24,515 nt of DNA from positions 1 through 24,515 of the forward strand of contig JAFGNQ010000289.1 of NCBI GenBank assembly GCA_016926925.1, in the 5' to 3' direction. The notes under the pieces were generated by a model that saw only the letters and a list, made by a program, of their open reading frames with translations, did not search any database and had not been told where the DNA came from. The number at the start of each line of letters is the position of its first letter. Within the stretch, counting starts at the first letter, position 1. A program made the translations under genes and the position numbers. Shown here piece after piece: positions 15,845 through 24,240 of this stretch. The DNA comes from Candidatus Aminicenantota bacterium (lineage in GTDB: Bacteria > Acidobacteriota > Aminicenantia > Aminicenantales > Aminicenantaceae).

Positions 15845-16607
15845 CAATGTCATCTACAAAAAAGACGGGGCTATCGGGCGCATCATTCTCGCCAGACCGG
15901 AAAAGAAGAATTCCCTTGATTATGATACGCTCCAAAATTTGATATCATGCTTTTCCGCCAGCAGAGAGAATGAAGATCTCTGTGTCATTTACGAAGCCCA
16001 GGGCAAGGATTTCACTGTCGGGGCCGACCTGAAGTATGGTTATCATTTGATGACCGATTCCGCACGATCCGAGGAATCGCGTGCTTACCTTGCAAGTTTT
16101 CAAGAGCTCACGCGTGTGATGCTGGCTCATGAGGGCATTCTTCTTGCAGGTTTGCATGGTTGGGTTATCGGAGGAGGCTTTGAAATCCTGTTGTCCTGCG
16201 ATTTAAGGGCGGCAACGAAAGATACGGCCATCATGATGCCCGAGCTGTCCATGGGACTCATGTTTTCCAATGCTTCGACAAAACTCCTTCCCCGGCTGAT
16301 CGGAGAGAGCCGGGCCAAGCAGCTCCTTTTTCTGGGAGATAGAATCGATGCCCAACAGGCGTTTGAGTTCGGCTTGGTCTTCCATATAGCGGATGATATC
16401 GACAGTCTCAATAGATTTTTGGAAGGGACTGCAGAATCCATCGTCAAAAAGGGGCCGCTCGCTTTGAGGCGGGCAAAACAGTTGGTACGTGAAAACCAGG
16501 AGGAGGGGATGTCTTCAGTGCTGGATAAAGAGCTGGATGCCATGATAGAAACAGGTCAAAGTCGAGACTGTGCAGCAAGAATCAAGGCGTTTGTTGAAAA
16601 GAAGTGA
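15837..16607 (+). CDS. Enoyl-CoA hydratase/isomerase (crotonase) family protein
   Basis: This 256-residue crotonase-fold protein has the family's usual length. The two catalytic glutamates of enoyl-CoA hydratase are present and correctly spaced: E116 in IGGGFE and E136 in MPELSMG. The oxyanion-hole segments FTVGADLK and GWVIGGG are also intact. It acts on an acyl-CoA in the cytoplasm. Possible roles are beta-oxidation, branched-chain amino acid breakdown, or a carnitinyl-CoA dehydratase (CaiD-like) step. The last would fit the MttB context but no CaiB/CaiC homologue is visible. ATG at 15837 is preferred over GTG 15828 because of GAGG eight bases ahead. It overlaps the end of the permease gene by 8 bp, so the two are coupled. 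Confidence 0.88.
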   Translation: MSDNVIYKKDGAIGRIILARPEKKNSLDYDTLQNLISCFSASRENEDLCVIYEAQGKDFTVGADLKYGYHLMTDSARSEESRAYLASFQELTRVMLAHEGILLAGLHGWVIGGGFEILLSCDLRAATKDTAIMMPELSMGLMFSNASTKLLPRLIGESRAKQLLFLGDRIDAQQAFEFGLVFHIADDIDSLNRFLEGTAESIVKKGPLALRRAKQLVRENQEEGMSSVLDKELDAMIETGQSRDCAARIKAFVEKK

Positions 16608-16936
16608 GAGGAAGCTTCTGCCCCCGACCCGGCAAAAAATATAAATAAATACATGAGCTTGATTTTGGGCGAAAATTGCATTTATCAGCACTCTCGTACA
16701 AATACATGCAAAATTTTACAAGATAAAACAGCTCCGCTACACTATTTTATAGGAGAGATCAGGAATAGCTCATGCGAGATAAGCCCTAAAATCGGGGATT
16801 AATTCCGAATTTACAGACATGCATGAATGCCTCATTTCAGAAAAACAACGGTTGCTCACAGGAGGATTTCAGGGGGCTTTCTTTCTTCATTCATTTTTGG
16901 GTGATTCAGATATAAAGATGTTTTAGGGAGGTTAAA
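16608..16936. other. Intergenic region before the TonB receptor
   Basis: This 329-bp stretch is A/T-rich and holds no recognisable gene. It probably carries the receptor's promoter and leader. A TTGCAT at 16676-16681 and several TATA-like hexamers can be seen, but no pair has both good matches and 17-bp spacing. No terminator is visible after the crotonase gene. Confidence 0.4.
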
Positions 16937-19900
16937 TTGAGAAAAAATCTTTGGATGCTTTTGCTGGTTCTCATTCTTTCTCTCGGCATGGTTTCCGTTT
17001 CTTTTGCCCAGAGACAGACCGGATCGATCAGAGGAACCGTAGCCGACGAGGAAGGATTGGCCCTTCCCGGCGCCAGCGTGACCGTTTCAGGACCGGCCAT
17101 GCTCGGTTCCAGCAGTTTCATCACCTCTGACACCGGGAACTTCCGTTTTCCTGCGCTTCCGCCAGGCACATATAAAATTACTATTGAGATGAGCGGTTTC
17201 AACACGATCACTCTCGAAGGAATCTATGTCAGTGTCGGTAAGACGACAACTATTGACGTCTCCTTGGAAGCCACCACCTTGACCGAGGAAGTGACGGTTA
17301 CGGCTGTGACGCCGGCTGTGGATGTTACGTCTTCCAAGACGTCGGTAAACTATGATGCCAATTTGATCGAGAATATCCCTGTAGCGCGCTCCATCTATTC
17401 GTTGATCCACACGGCACCGGGTGTCATTTCCGACGGAGCCACCGTTACTTCTGGTGGAAGGACAGCCACTCACGGATCGACCGTCAGGGGAGAGAGCTAT
17501 GCTTTCGAGGGGTTCCTGGTAACCGATCCACTCGTTTCCGGGCTTTTAATTCCTGTCAATTTCGACACCTTCGACGAAGTTGAGATCGAAATCTCGGGCC
17601 ACCCTGCTGAAGTCGGCCAGGTTCACGGAAGCTATGTCAATGTTGTCACCAAATCCGGAGGAAACAAATTCAGCGGATTGGTCCAGGTCTATTACACGGG
17701 CGAAAATATGGTCAGCAGCAACTTCACCAAACATCAGATCGAGACGTTTTCCGGGATCGCTCCTCAAAGTCCAACCGGCGATCCATTGATTACACCGGCA
17801 AAAACAGTCAAGGATTTGGATGTATCGGCCAATTTGGGCGGCCCACTGGTCAAAGACAGGCTCTGGTTCTTTGCCGCCTACCGCTATTTTGATGCCACCT
17901 ACAACTACACCGGGTTCAATGACCCCGTGACGCGGACAGTGATCGATGCAGGAACCAACAACTACAACCTTCAGACCAAACTCACATTCCAGATCAATCC
18001 CAGCAACAAGCTTACCGTCAATTATTACAGAAGCGGTGGCAAATCCGACTACCATCCCAGTTATGTATCTGCTTTTACCTTGCCCGAGGCGGTCCCCGAT
18101 CTTCCCGGATTTGGAACTTCCACTATCTTCGGCATCTGGAACTGGATCATCAACCAGAACACATTCCTCGACCTGCGCGTCGGCTATCTGGATTCCTGGT
18201 ATCCGATCAATGTGCCGATGGACAGGATAGGACCTCAGGATCCTATGTATATGCCCGGCGTTCAGCATGTCGACCTGATCACGGGTTTCACCTACGGAGG
18301 CCCGCTTTTGAACCAGAAATATGACCGTGAGAGACTGGAATTCTTGGGCAGTTTGACCAGGTTTGCCGATGGTTTCCTCGGCGGAAGCCACGAGTTCAAA
18401 CTCGGTTTCGAGTTTGAATTGTCCAAAGTGCTGCTGGGACACTGGTTTGCCAATGACTACGGTCTCTTTACAGCCTACACAGCCATGGGCAGCTACAATC
18501 TGTCCGCCATCGGTCTTCCTTTCGGCTATCTCTTTCCCATGGCGGTCGGAAACAAAGAGGATGATTCCACCGAAAAAGATTATATCTACCGCTGGAGCGC
18601 TTATGTCCAGGATTCCTTCACTATAGGCGACAGATTGACCATCAATGCCGGTCTGAGATGGGATCTCTACCGGCCGAACATACCGGAACAGACCAACACG
18701 GGCAATCCCTACTGGGACAACATCCTCAATAACGGAATGGTTTTGTGGCTCATTCCTTACCAGCCGGATTATTTCGGACCCAAAGAATACAGTGCCATCA
18801 ACGGTGTCGTCAGCTGGAGCACTTTCTCTCCGAGGTTGGGATTGACCTTCGATCCCATTGGAGACGGAAAGACCTCAATCAAGGCCAGCTATTCGAAATA
18901 CTACGAACCTTTTTCCGGCCAGATTTCCGGCCTTATCAACCCCAACTACTGGCACGCCCTGTTCATCTACTGGTATGATTTGAACATCAACAATGTTCCC
19001 GATCTTTCGGATTACTTCATTGCAGGAAGCCAGTACGGCCGTCTCGAAGATTCTGAAACAGGACTCCCGGATATAGATACTTTTTACGACAAAGACATCA
19101 GGCCTACCCATGTCAACGAAATTGTGATCGGGATCGAAAGAGAAATTCTTGCGAATTTCTCGATCGGGGTCAATTATGTCCGCAAATGGGCGGGCAACAT
19201 TATCGAGAAGTACAACAATATCGAAGGGACGGTCTACACTGAAGATACCATGACCGAACCGGGTCCGGACGGTGCTTTCGGTACCTCGGATGACATTTCC
19301 TTCCCCGTGTACCTCGGAAGCGGTAATGCACCTGTCGGATGGCTGACCAACATTGACGGAAAGGACGGAAAACCCAAAGCCGAAAGAAAATACCAGGGAG
19401 TGGAATTCATCTTCAACAAGAGGCTGGCCAACAGCTGGCAGCTCTTCGGTTCCGTCGTGGTCAGCAAATCCGAGGGAAACATCGGTCTCGGCTACAACTC
19501 TTCGTATTACGGTACAGGAGTGTTCGAAGACCCGAATTATCTGACCAACAGGTACGGCCGTCTCGATCTGGACAGACCCTTGGTCATCAAGCTTGCCGGT
19601 ACTTATACCGCACCCCTGGGTATCAACGTGAGTTTCTACTACACGCATGCTGCGGGTACTCCTTACTACCGGAGCATCAGGGTGAACGGACTTGCTCCAT
19701 GGGCCGCACAATATACTATCAACACTACTGCTCCCGGATCGGAAAGACTGCCGGCCCGGGATAACCTTGACTTGAGAATCGAGAAGTACTTCAATCTCGG
19801 ACCCGGCCGTGTGGGACTGTTCCTGGACGTATTCAATGCCCTTAACAGCGGTTATATCGATTACAATTATAACTATGCCGGAGATATGTACTACGGTGTC

Positions 19901-19996
19901 CCCGGATATTTTTCGTCCAACAGCAGATACTTGAATGAGATTACGGGCCTGAGCTCGCCGCGTGTGTTTAAAGTGAGTGTAAGGTATTCTTTCTGA
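16937..19996 (+). CDS. Oar-like TonB-dependent receptor with N-terminal carboxypeptidase-regulatory domain
   Basis: This 1019-residue outer-membrane protein begins with a signal peptide (1-24, cut after SFA). Next comes a carboxypeptidase-regulatory-like Ig-fold domain (about 27-113, SIRGTV-DEEG and LPPGTYKI), a plug domain (about 115-240), and a long beta-barrel rich in aromatic and Asn residues, ending with the C-terminal Phe (RYSF) needed for barrel assembly. Such Oar/SusC-like receptors import large oligomers or peptides using TonB energy. There is no SusD-like lipoprotein next to it, so it is not a standard SusCD pair. TTG at 16937 is the start, with GGGAGG five bases upstream. It is transcribed alone and ends at a strong terminator. 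The ligand is unknown; peptides are likely from the neighbours. Confidence 0.93.
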   Translation: MRKNLWMLLLVLILSLGMVSVSFAQRQTGSIRGTVADEEGLALPGASVTVSGPAMLGSSSFITSDTGNFRFPALPPGTYKITIEMSGFNTITLEGIYVSVGKTTTIDVSLEATTLTEEVTVTAVTPAVDVTSSKTSVNYDANLIENIPVARSIYSLIHTAPGVISDGATVTSGGRTATHGSTVRGESYAFEGFLVTDPLVSGLLIPVNFDTFDEVEIEISGHPAEVGQVHGSYVNVVTKSGGNKFSGLVQVYYTGENMVSSNFTKHQIETFSGIAPQSPTGDPLITPAKTVKDLDVSANLGGPLVKDRLWFFAAYRYFDATYNYTGFNDPVTRTVIDAGTNNYNLQTKLTFQINPSNKLTVNYYRSGGKSDYHPSYVSAFTLPEAVPDLPGFGTSTIFGIWNWIINQNTFLDLRVGYLDSWYPINVPMDRIGPQDPMYMPGVQHVDLITGFTYGGPLLNQKYDRERLEFLGSLTRFADGFLGGSHEFKLGFEFELSKVLLGHWFANDYGLFTAYTAMGSYNLSAIGLPFGYLFPMAVGNKEDDSTEKDYIYRWSAYVQDSFTIGDRLTINAGLRWDLYRPNIPEQTNTGNPYWDNILNNGMVLWLIPYQPDYFGPKEYSAINGVVSWSTFSPRLGLTFDPIGDGKTSIKASYSKYYEPFSGQISGLINPNYWHALFIYWYDLNINNVPDLSDYFIAGSQYGRLEDSETGLPDIDTFYDKDIRPTHVNEIVIGIEREILANFSIGVNYVRKWAGNIIEKYNNIEGTVYTEDTMTEPGPDGAFGTSDDISFPVYLGSGNAPVGWLTNIDGKDGKPKAERKYQGVEFIFNKRLANSWQLFGSVVVSKSEGNIGLGYNSSYYGTGVFEDPNYLTNRYGRLDLDRPLVIKLAGTYTAPLGINVSFYYTHAAGTPYYRSIRVNGLAPWAAQYTINTTAPGSERLPARDNLDLRIEKYFNLGPGRVGLFLDVFNALNSGYIDYNYNYAGDMYYGVPGYFSSNSRYLNEITGLSSPRVFKVSVRYSF

Positions 19997-20014
19997 GCGG
20001 TTTTATAAAGCAGA

Positions 20015-20048
20015 GAAAAGGCCTGTTCTCTTGGAGACAGGCCTTTTC
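20015..20048 (+). terminator. Rho-independent terminator after the TonB receptor
   Basis: Twelve bases (20015-20026, GAAAAGGCCTGT) pair perfectly with 20037-20048, around a ten-base loop that can extend the stem with a few more pairs. T-rich sequence ends the stem and follows it. It lies 19 bp after the receptor stop, so the MttB3 unit needs its own promoter. Confidence 0.85.
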
Positions 20049-20242
20049 AATTTTCCGTTAATCCAGAATTTCCTTTTTCTGACAAAGGAGATGAGCTGTT
20101 TTGTTCTGAGATCTGGATTGACTGATAAGCCCGTCCTTGGAAGGGTCGCTAGATTTACCGACATATTCTTGACGGAAGAATTTCTTTGCTGTTCGGACAA
20201 AACCCTGGAAATGCCCGGGAACAAAATGAGAAAGGAACGTTC

Positions 20243-21685
20243 ATGAACCAAAAAAAAATCAATCAGGGGATCAACATTCCCAGACTCCGTGTTCTGTCCG
20301 AGGACCACACTGAACGGATTCACTTATCATCACTCGAGGTTTTGAGAAGAACCGGTGTCGATGTCAAAGATGAAAAGGCTGTTCAAACATTGAAAAAGGG
20401 GGGGTGTTTTGTCGAAGGGGAGAGAGTCCGGATTCCTGAATGGCGGGTGGAATGGGCGCTGCGAAACACGCCGCCCAGGGTTTGTCTGTGCGACCGCAAT
20501 GGCAATCCAGCTATGTTCCTCGAAGAAAACAACGTCTATTTCGGTACGGGTTCGGATACCCCGCTTGTTATGGATGTGGAGACGGGTCAGAGACGATCGG
20601 CCGTGCTCGAAGATATTGCGAACGTATCGAAGACTGTAGACTATTTGGATGAGATCAGCTTTGTCATGTGCTCCGGAATCGCCAGCGATGTCAACCCTGC
20701 CATATCCGATATTCATCATTTTGAGGCCATGGTCAACAACACGGAAAAGCCGATCGTATTCACTGCCTGGTGTCTGGAAAACCTGAAGACCATTCTCGAA
20801 ATGGCGGAGGTTGTAGCCGGGAGCCATGACAAACTTAGGAACAGCCCTTTTCTGGCTCTTTATAATGAGCCCATATCCCCCTTGCAGTTGGCTGATGATC
20901 CGACACAAAAACTCATGCTCATGGCTGAAAGGTCCCTTCCCGTAGTCTTTACGCCCAGCGTTCTGACGGGGGGGACCGGGCCTGTTACCATAGCCGGCGG
21001 TATTGTCCAACAAAACGCCGAGATGTTGAGCGGCTATGTGCTGGCCAATCTCATAAATGAGGGGGTTCCCTTTATTTACGGCGGGGGCGTTATTGCTATG
21101 GACATGGCCACTTCGCTAATGAGTTATGCCTCACCCGAGTTCATGCTGGCCATGTCGGGCATGGCGGACATGGCCCGTCACTACCGTCTTCCGTTGTTCA
21201 CTTATGCCGGATGTTCGGACTCTAATCTCTATGACCAGCAGGCATCTTTGGAGAGTGCTCTTTGGATTCTGATGTCCTCGCTTTCGGGAGGAAATCTGGT
21301 CCATGATGTGGGTTATATCAATAACGGACTGACCATGTCTCTTGAGCAGCTTATCGTTTCGAACGAGGTCATTGGTATGGTGCGGCGCATCACCAGGGGA
21401 TTCGAAATAAATGAGGAGACCCTGGCGCTCGATTTGATTGACCGGGTCGGCCCCGGAGGAGAGTACCTGACGAGTACACACACATTGAAGCACTTTAAGG
21501 AAAACTGGTTCCCCGATCTCATTTCCCGAAAGCCGTTCGAAAAATGGGTCGATGAAGGGAAAAAAGATTTGGGGATCCGGGCAAACGAGAGAGCGAGACA
21601 CATTCTCGAGAATCATACTCCCAAAGCTCTCGATGAAGAGATAACGCAGAAACTGCGCAAAATCGTTGGCTCCAGAGATATGTAA
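20243..21685 (+). CDS. MttB-superfamily (non-pyrrolysine) corrinoid methyltransferase 3
   Basis: This 480-residue protein is a close paralogue of the second copy, sharing runs such as MFLEENNVYFGTGSDTP and NLVHDVGYINNGLT. It has no amber codon. The AGCSDSNLYDQQA motif starts at residue 322. It should demethylate a quaternary or tertiary amine and load a corrinoid protein, but none is encoded beside it; it may use the one at 4937. ATG at 20243 has AAAGGA upstream (20231-20236), and the alignment with copy 2 supports it over the longer frame from 20186. It lies after a terminator and before two S9 peptidases. The differences from copy 2 may alter substrate choice or merely reflect drift. Confidence 0.94.
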   Translation: MNQKKINQGINIPRLRVLSEDHTERIHLSSLEVLRRTGVDVKDEKAVQTLKKGGCFVEGERVRIPEWRVEWALRNTPPRVCLCDRNGNPAMFLEENNVYFGTGSDTPLVMDVETGQRRSAVLEDIANVSKTVDYLDEISFVMCSGIASDVNPAISDIHHFEAMVNNTEKPIVFTAWCLENLKTILEMAEVVAGSHDKLRNSPFLALYNEPISPLQLADDPTQKLMLMAERSLPVVFTPSVLTGGTGPVTIAGGIVQQNAEMLSGYVLANLINEGVPFIYGGGVIAMDMATSLMSYASPEFMLAMSGMADMARHYRLPLFTYAGCSDSNLYDQQASLESALWILMSSLSGGNLVHDVGYINNGLTMSLEQLIVSNEVIGMVRRITRGFEINEETLALDLIDRVGPGGEYLTSTHTLKHFKENWFPDLISRKPFEKWVDEGKKDLGIRANERARHILENHTPKALDEEITQKLRKIVGSRDM

Positions 21686-21805
21686 CGTTTTAGATTGGCT
21701 GTATTTCAGGTTGATATAAAGACAGGTCTGTTCAACAGCCGTGCAGACCCAGGGCATATCGGTGCAGCAATCGGGTTTCGAGTATGAAAGTGAAAGGAGT
21801 CGGCA

Positions 21806-24124
21806 TTGAAAAATATCGGTAAAAAACACTGTTTTATCCTGATGGCCTTTCTGGTGATATTGAACCTGTCCGCTGTTTCGGGTGGTGCGAAGGGAGTGGA
21901 AAGAGAGGCAATGTTTTATAAATATCTGGGGTTTGCCGGGATGGTCAAAGGTGGGCACATAGATGCGCACTGGATGGAGGACGGCAACAGCTTCTGGTAT
22001 GCCGAGGGGGAGCCGGCTAATGTTGTCATTCATAAAGTCGATCCCGTTGCGAACACAAAAAAGCCGCTGTTTGACACCGAGAAATTGCGTGCTTCTCTCA
22101 CAACCGTACTGGGTCATGAGCCTCCTTATAAGGGACTCCCTTTCACTACGTTTTCTTTTCTGGATCAAGGTGAGACAGCTATAAGTTTTGCTGTTGAAAA
22201 AAGGGACTTTATCTGCAGCCTCGAAGATTATTCCGTAACAGCGGCACCTGTTCTGTCCGATGCGGAAAGGGAGCGGACGATACCGAGATTTCTCCGTAAA
22301 GGCATGATGGATGGGCTTCCTCCCGTCATGGAGACCCTTTCTCCGGACGGAAAGTGGTTTCTCGGCACGAAAGATTTCAATCTGTATCTTAGATCGACCT
22401 ATGACGGAAGGATCGAACCTCTCACTTGTGACGGCGCCGAGTTTCAGGAGTGGGACATTCAGGTCGGTTTTTGGCCGGAAAAGTCTCTCAATTGGTCTCC
22501 TGACAGTCTCCGGGTCGTTGCCGCCAAAATCGACAGCAACGGCGTGCACCGGCTTCCTGTCGTTCATTGGTTGAAGCAGAAGGAGGAAGTGGAATGGATT
22601 CCCTATCCGAAAACCGGAGGCAAGACGCCGCTTACAGAACTCTATTTTGTCGATATCCATTCAGGAAAGAGGGTAAGAATCGATACAGGCGATGACCCGA
22701 ATCAAAACCTGGCTGCCGTAGGCTGGCTGCCAGACGGTTCCGAATACATTTTCGCTCGGACCGACAGGCCACTGAAAAAGCTGCAATTGATGGCCGCTGA
22801 TCCGGAAGAAGGGAACAGCCGGATTATTCTCACCGAGACCTCAGATACGTTCCTCTCGAGCACATGGAGTGCGAACATCAAATTTATAGAAGGCGGCACG
22901 AAATTTCTCTGGCTTGCAGAAAGGGACAATTGGGCCCACATCTACTTCTATGATCTCCAGGGAAACCTTATCAGGAGATTGACGAGGGGAAGTTTTCCGG
23001 TTGTCAGAGTGGTTGCTGTGGATGAGGAAGAGGGTTGGATTTATTTTACGGCCCATGCGGAAAGCCGTCTTTACGACACCCATCTTTACCGGGTCGATAT
23101 GCAAGGTAAAAATTTCGAACGTTTAACCGAAGCTCAAGGACAGCATGACCTGTCGATCTATCTATCGCTGTTGGGAATGCTCAAGGGCGAGGGGGTGCGT
23201 TTCTCTCCGTCAATGGAGTACTTCCTCGATTCCCATTCCAGCACGGACAGAGCGCCGGCAACCGAACTGAGAAAAGCGGACGGTACACTGGTGAGAATTA
23301 TCTCGGAAGCCAATATCGATGCGCTCCAGGCGATCAAGTGGTCGTCTCCTGAGGAATTCATCGTCAAAGCGGATGACGGACAGACCAATATCTACGGCAT
23401 ACTTTACAAGCCCTATGATTTCGATCCCGGCAAAAAATATCCGGTCATTGACAACATTTACAACGGCCCTCAGACAACCTGGGTGCCACGTACGTTTTCG
23501 GATGCCCGTCTCGTATCAGCACAGGCTTTAGCCCAGTTGGGTTTCATCGTGTTTCAGGTGGACGGTCGGGGAACTACGGACAGGGAAAAAGAATTTCAGG
23601 ATGTCGTTTATAGGAATTTCGGCCGGAACGAGATTCCCGATCATGTGGCCGCACTCAGGCAACTGGCAGCCGAGCGTCCTTACATGGACCTGGACAGGGT
23701 TGGAATTTATGGAGCTTCCTTCGGGGGCTATATGACTCTCCGGGCAATGCTCCTTGCGCCCGATGTTTACCATGTCGCAGTGTCATCGGCTCCGGTTGTC
23801 GACCTTTACGATATCGGGGCCGGTTCGGCTGAAGCCTACATGGGTTTGATTGAGGACAACAGAGAGGGATATGAATATGCTTCGAGCCTTGACAAAGCCG
23901 GCAATCTCAGGGGCAAGCTGCTGCTTATCCATGGTACGAACGATGTCAACGCGCCTTTTTCAGCTACGATGAAGATGGTGGAAGCCTTGGTAAGGGCAGG
24001 CAGGCCTTTCGACCTCGTTGTGCTGCCAGAACAATCCCACTGGGTACGTGGGAAAAGCGCCCTCTTTATGCTGGAAGCGCAGCGCAAATATTTCCAGGAA
24101 CATCTCAAACCGGAAAACAATTGA
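21806..24124 (+). CDS. Secreted S9 prolyl-oligopeptidase-family peptidase (S9-2)
   Basis: This 772-residue protein has a signal peptide (about 1-28), a beta-propeller N-terminal domain, and a C-terminal S9 hydrolase domain. The triad is S638 in GASFGG, D713 in HGTNDVN and H745 in QSHW. At the place where DPP-IV has its Glu-Glu pair, this protein reads QEWDIQVGFWPEKSLNWSPDS and lacks the pair in its usual position. It is therefore less clearly a dipeptidyl peptidase than S9-1, and could be an acylaminoacyl- or oligopeptidase-type enzyme. TTG at 21806 is chosen because AAAGGAG lies six bases upstream. It follows the third methyltransferase by 120 bp and is followed by a related S9 gene. Confidence 0.92.
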   Translation: MKNIGKKHCFILMAFLVILNLSAVSGGAKGVEREAMFYKYLGFAGMVKGGHIDAHWMEDGNSFWYAEGEPANVVIHKVDPVANTKKPLFDTEKLRASLTTVLGHEPPYKGLPFTTFSFLDQGETAISFAVEKRDFICSLEDYSVTAAPVLSDAERERTIPRFLRKGMMDGLPPVMETLSPDGKWFLGTKDFNLYLRSTYDGRIEPLTCDGAEFQEWDIQVGFWPEKSLNWSPDSLRVVAAKIDSNGVHRLPVVHWLKQKEEVEWIPYPKTGGKTPLTELYFVDIHSGKRVRIDTGDDPNQNLAAVGWLPDGSEYIFARTDRPLKKLQLMAADPEEGNSRIILTETSDTFLSSTWSANIKFIEGGTKFLWLAERDNWAHIYFYDLQGNLIRRLTRGSFPVVRVVAVDEEEGWIYFTAHAESRLYDTHLYRVDMQGKNFERLTEAQGQHDLSIYLSLLGMLKGEGVRFSPSMEYFLDSHSSTDRAPATELRKADGTLVRIISEANIDALQAIKWSSPEEFIVKADDGQTNIYGILYKPYDFDPGKKYPVIDNIYNGPQTTWVPRTFSDARLVSAQALAQLGFIVFQVDGRGTTDREKEFQDVVYRNFGRNEIPDHVAALRQLAAERPYMDLDRVGIYGASFGGYMTLRAMLLAPDVYHVAVSSAPVVDLYDIGAGSAEAYMGLIEDNREGYEYASSLDKAGNLRGKLLLIHGTNDVNAPFSATMKMVEALVRAGRPFDLVVLPEQSHWVRGKSALFMLEAQRKYFQEHLKPENN

Positions 24125-24240
24125 TGGGACAATCGGAACATAGAGGGCTGTCTGAACGATATCCATATCGACTGTAGCGAAGATTTCACTGTAATTATAT
24201 GAAAAAATGACGGTGAGAGTGACACGAATAGGAGAATGCC

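Noticed and set aside
20050..20242. Small gene between the terminator and MttB3
   Set aside because: The short frames there lack motifs and good ribosome binding sites; the stretch is more likely the MttB3 promoter and leader.
21131..22660. A 509-codon open frame on the minus strand
   Set aside because: It runs antisense across the end of MttB3, the intergenic gap and the start of S9-2. Its product shows no family motif, while both sense genes are clear homologues of known families.
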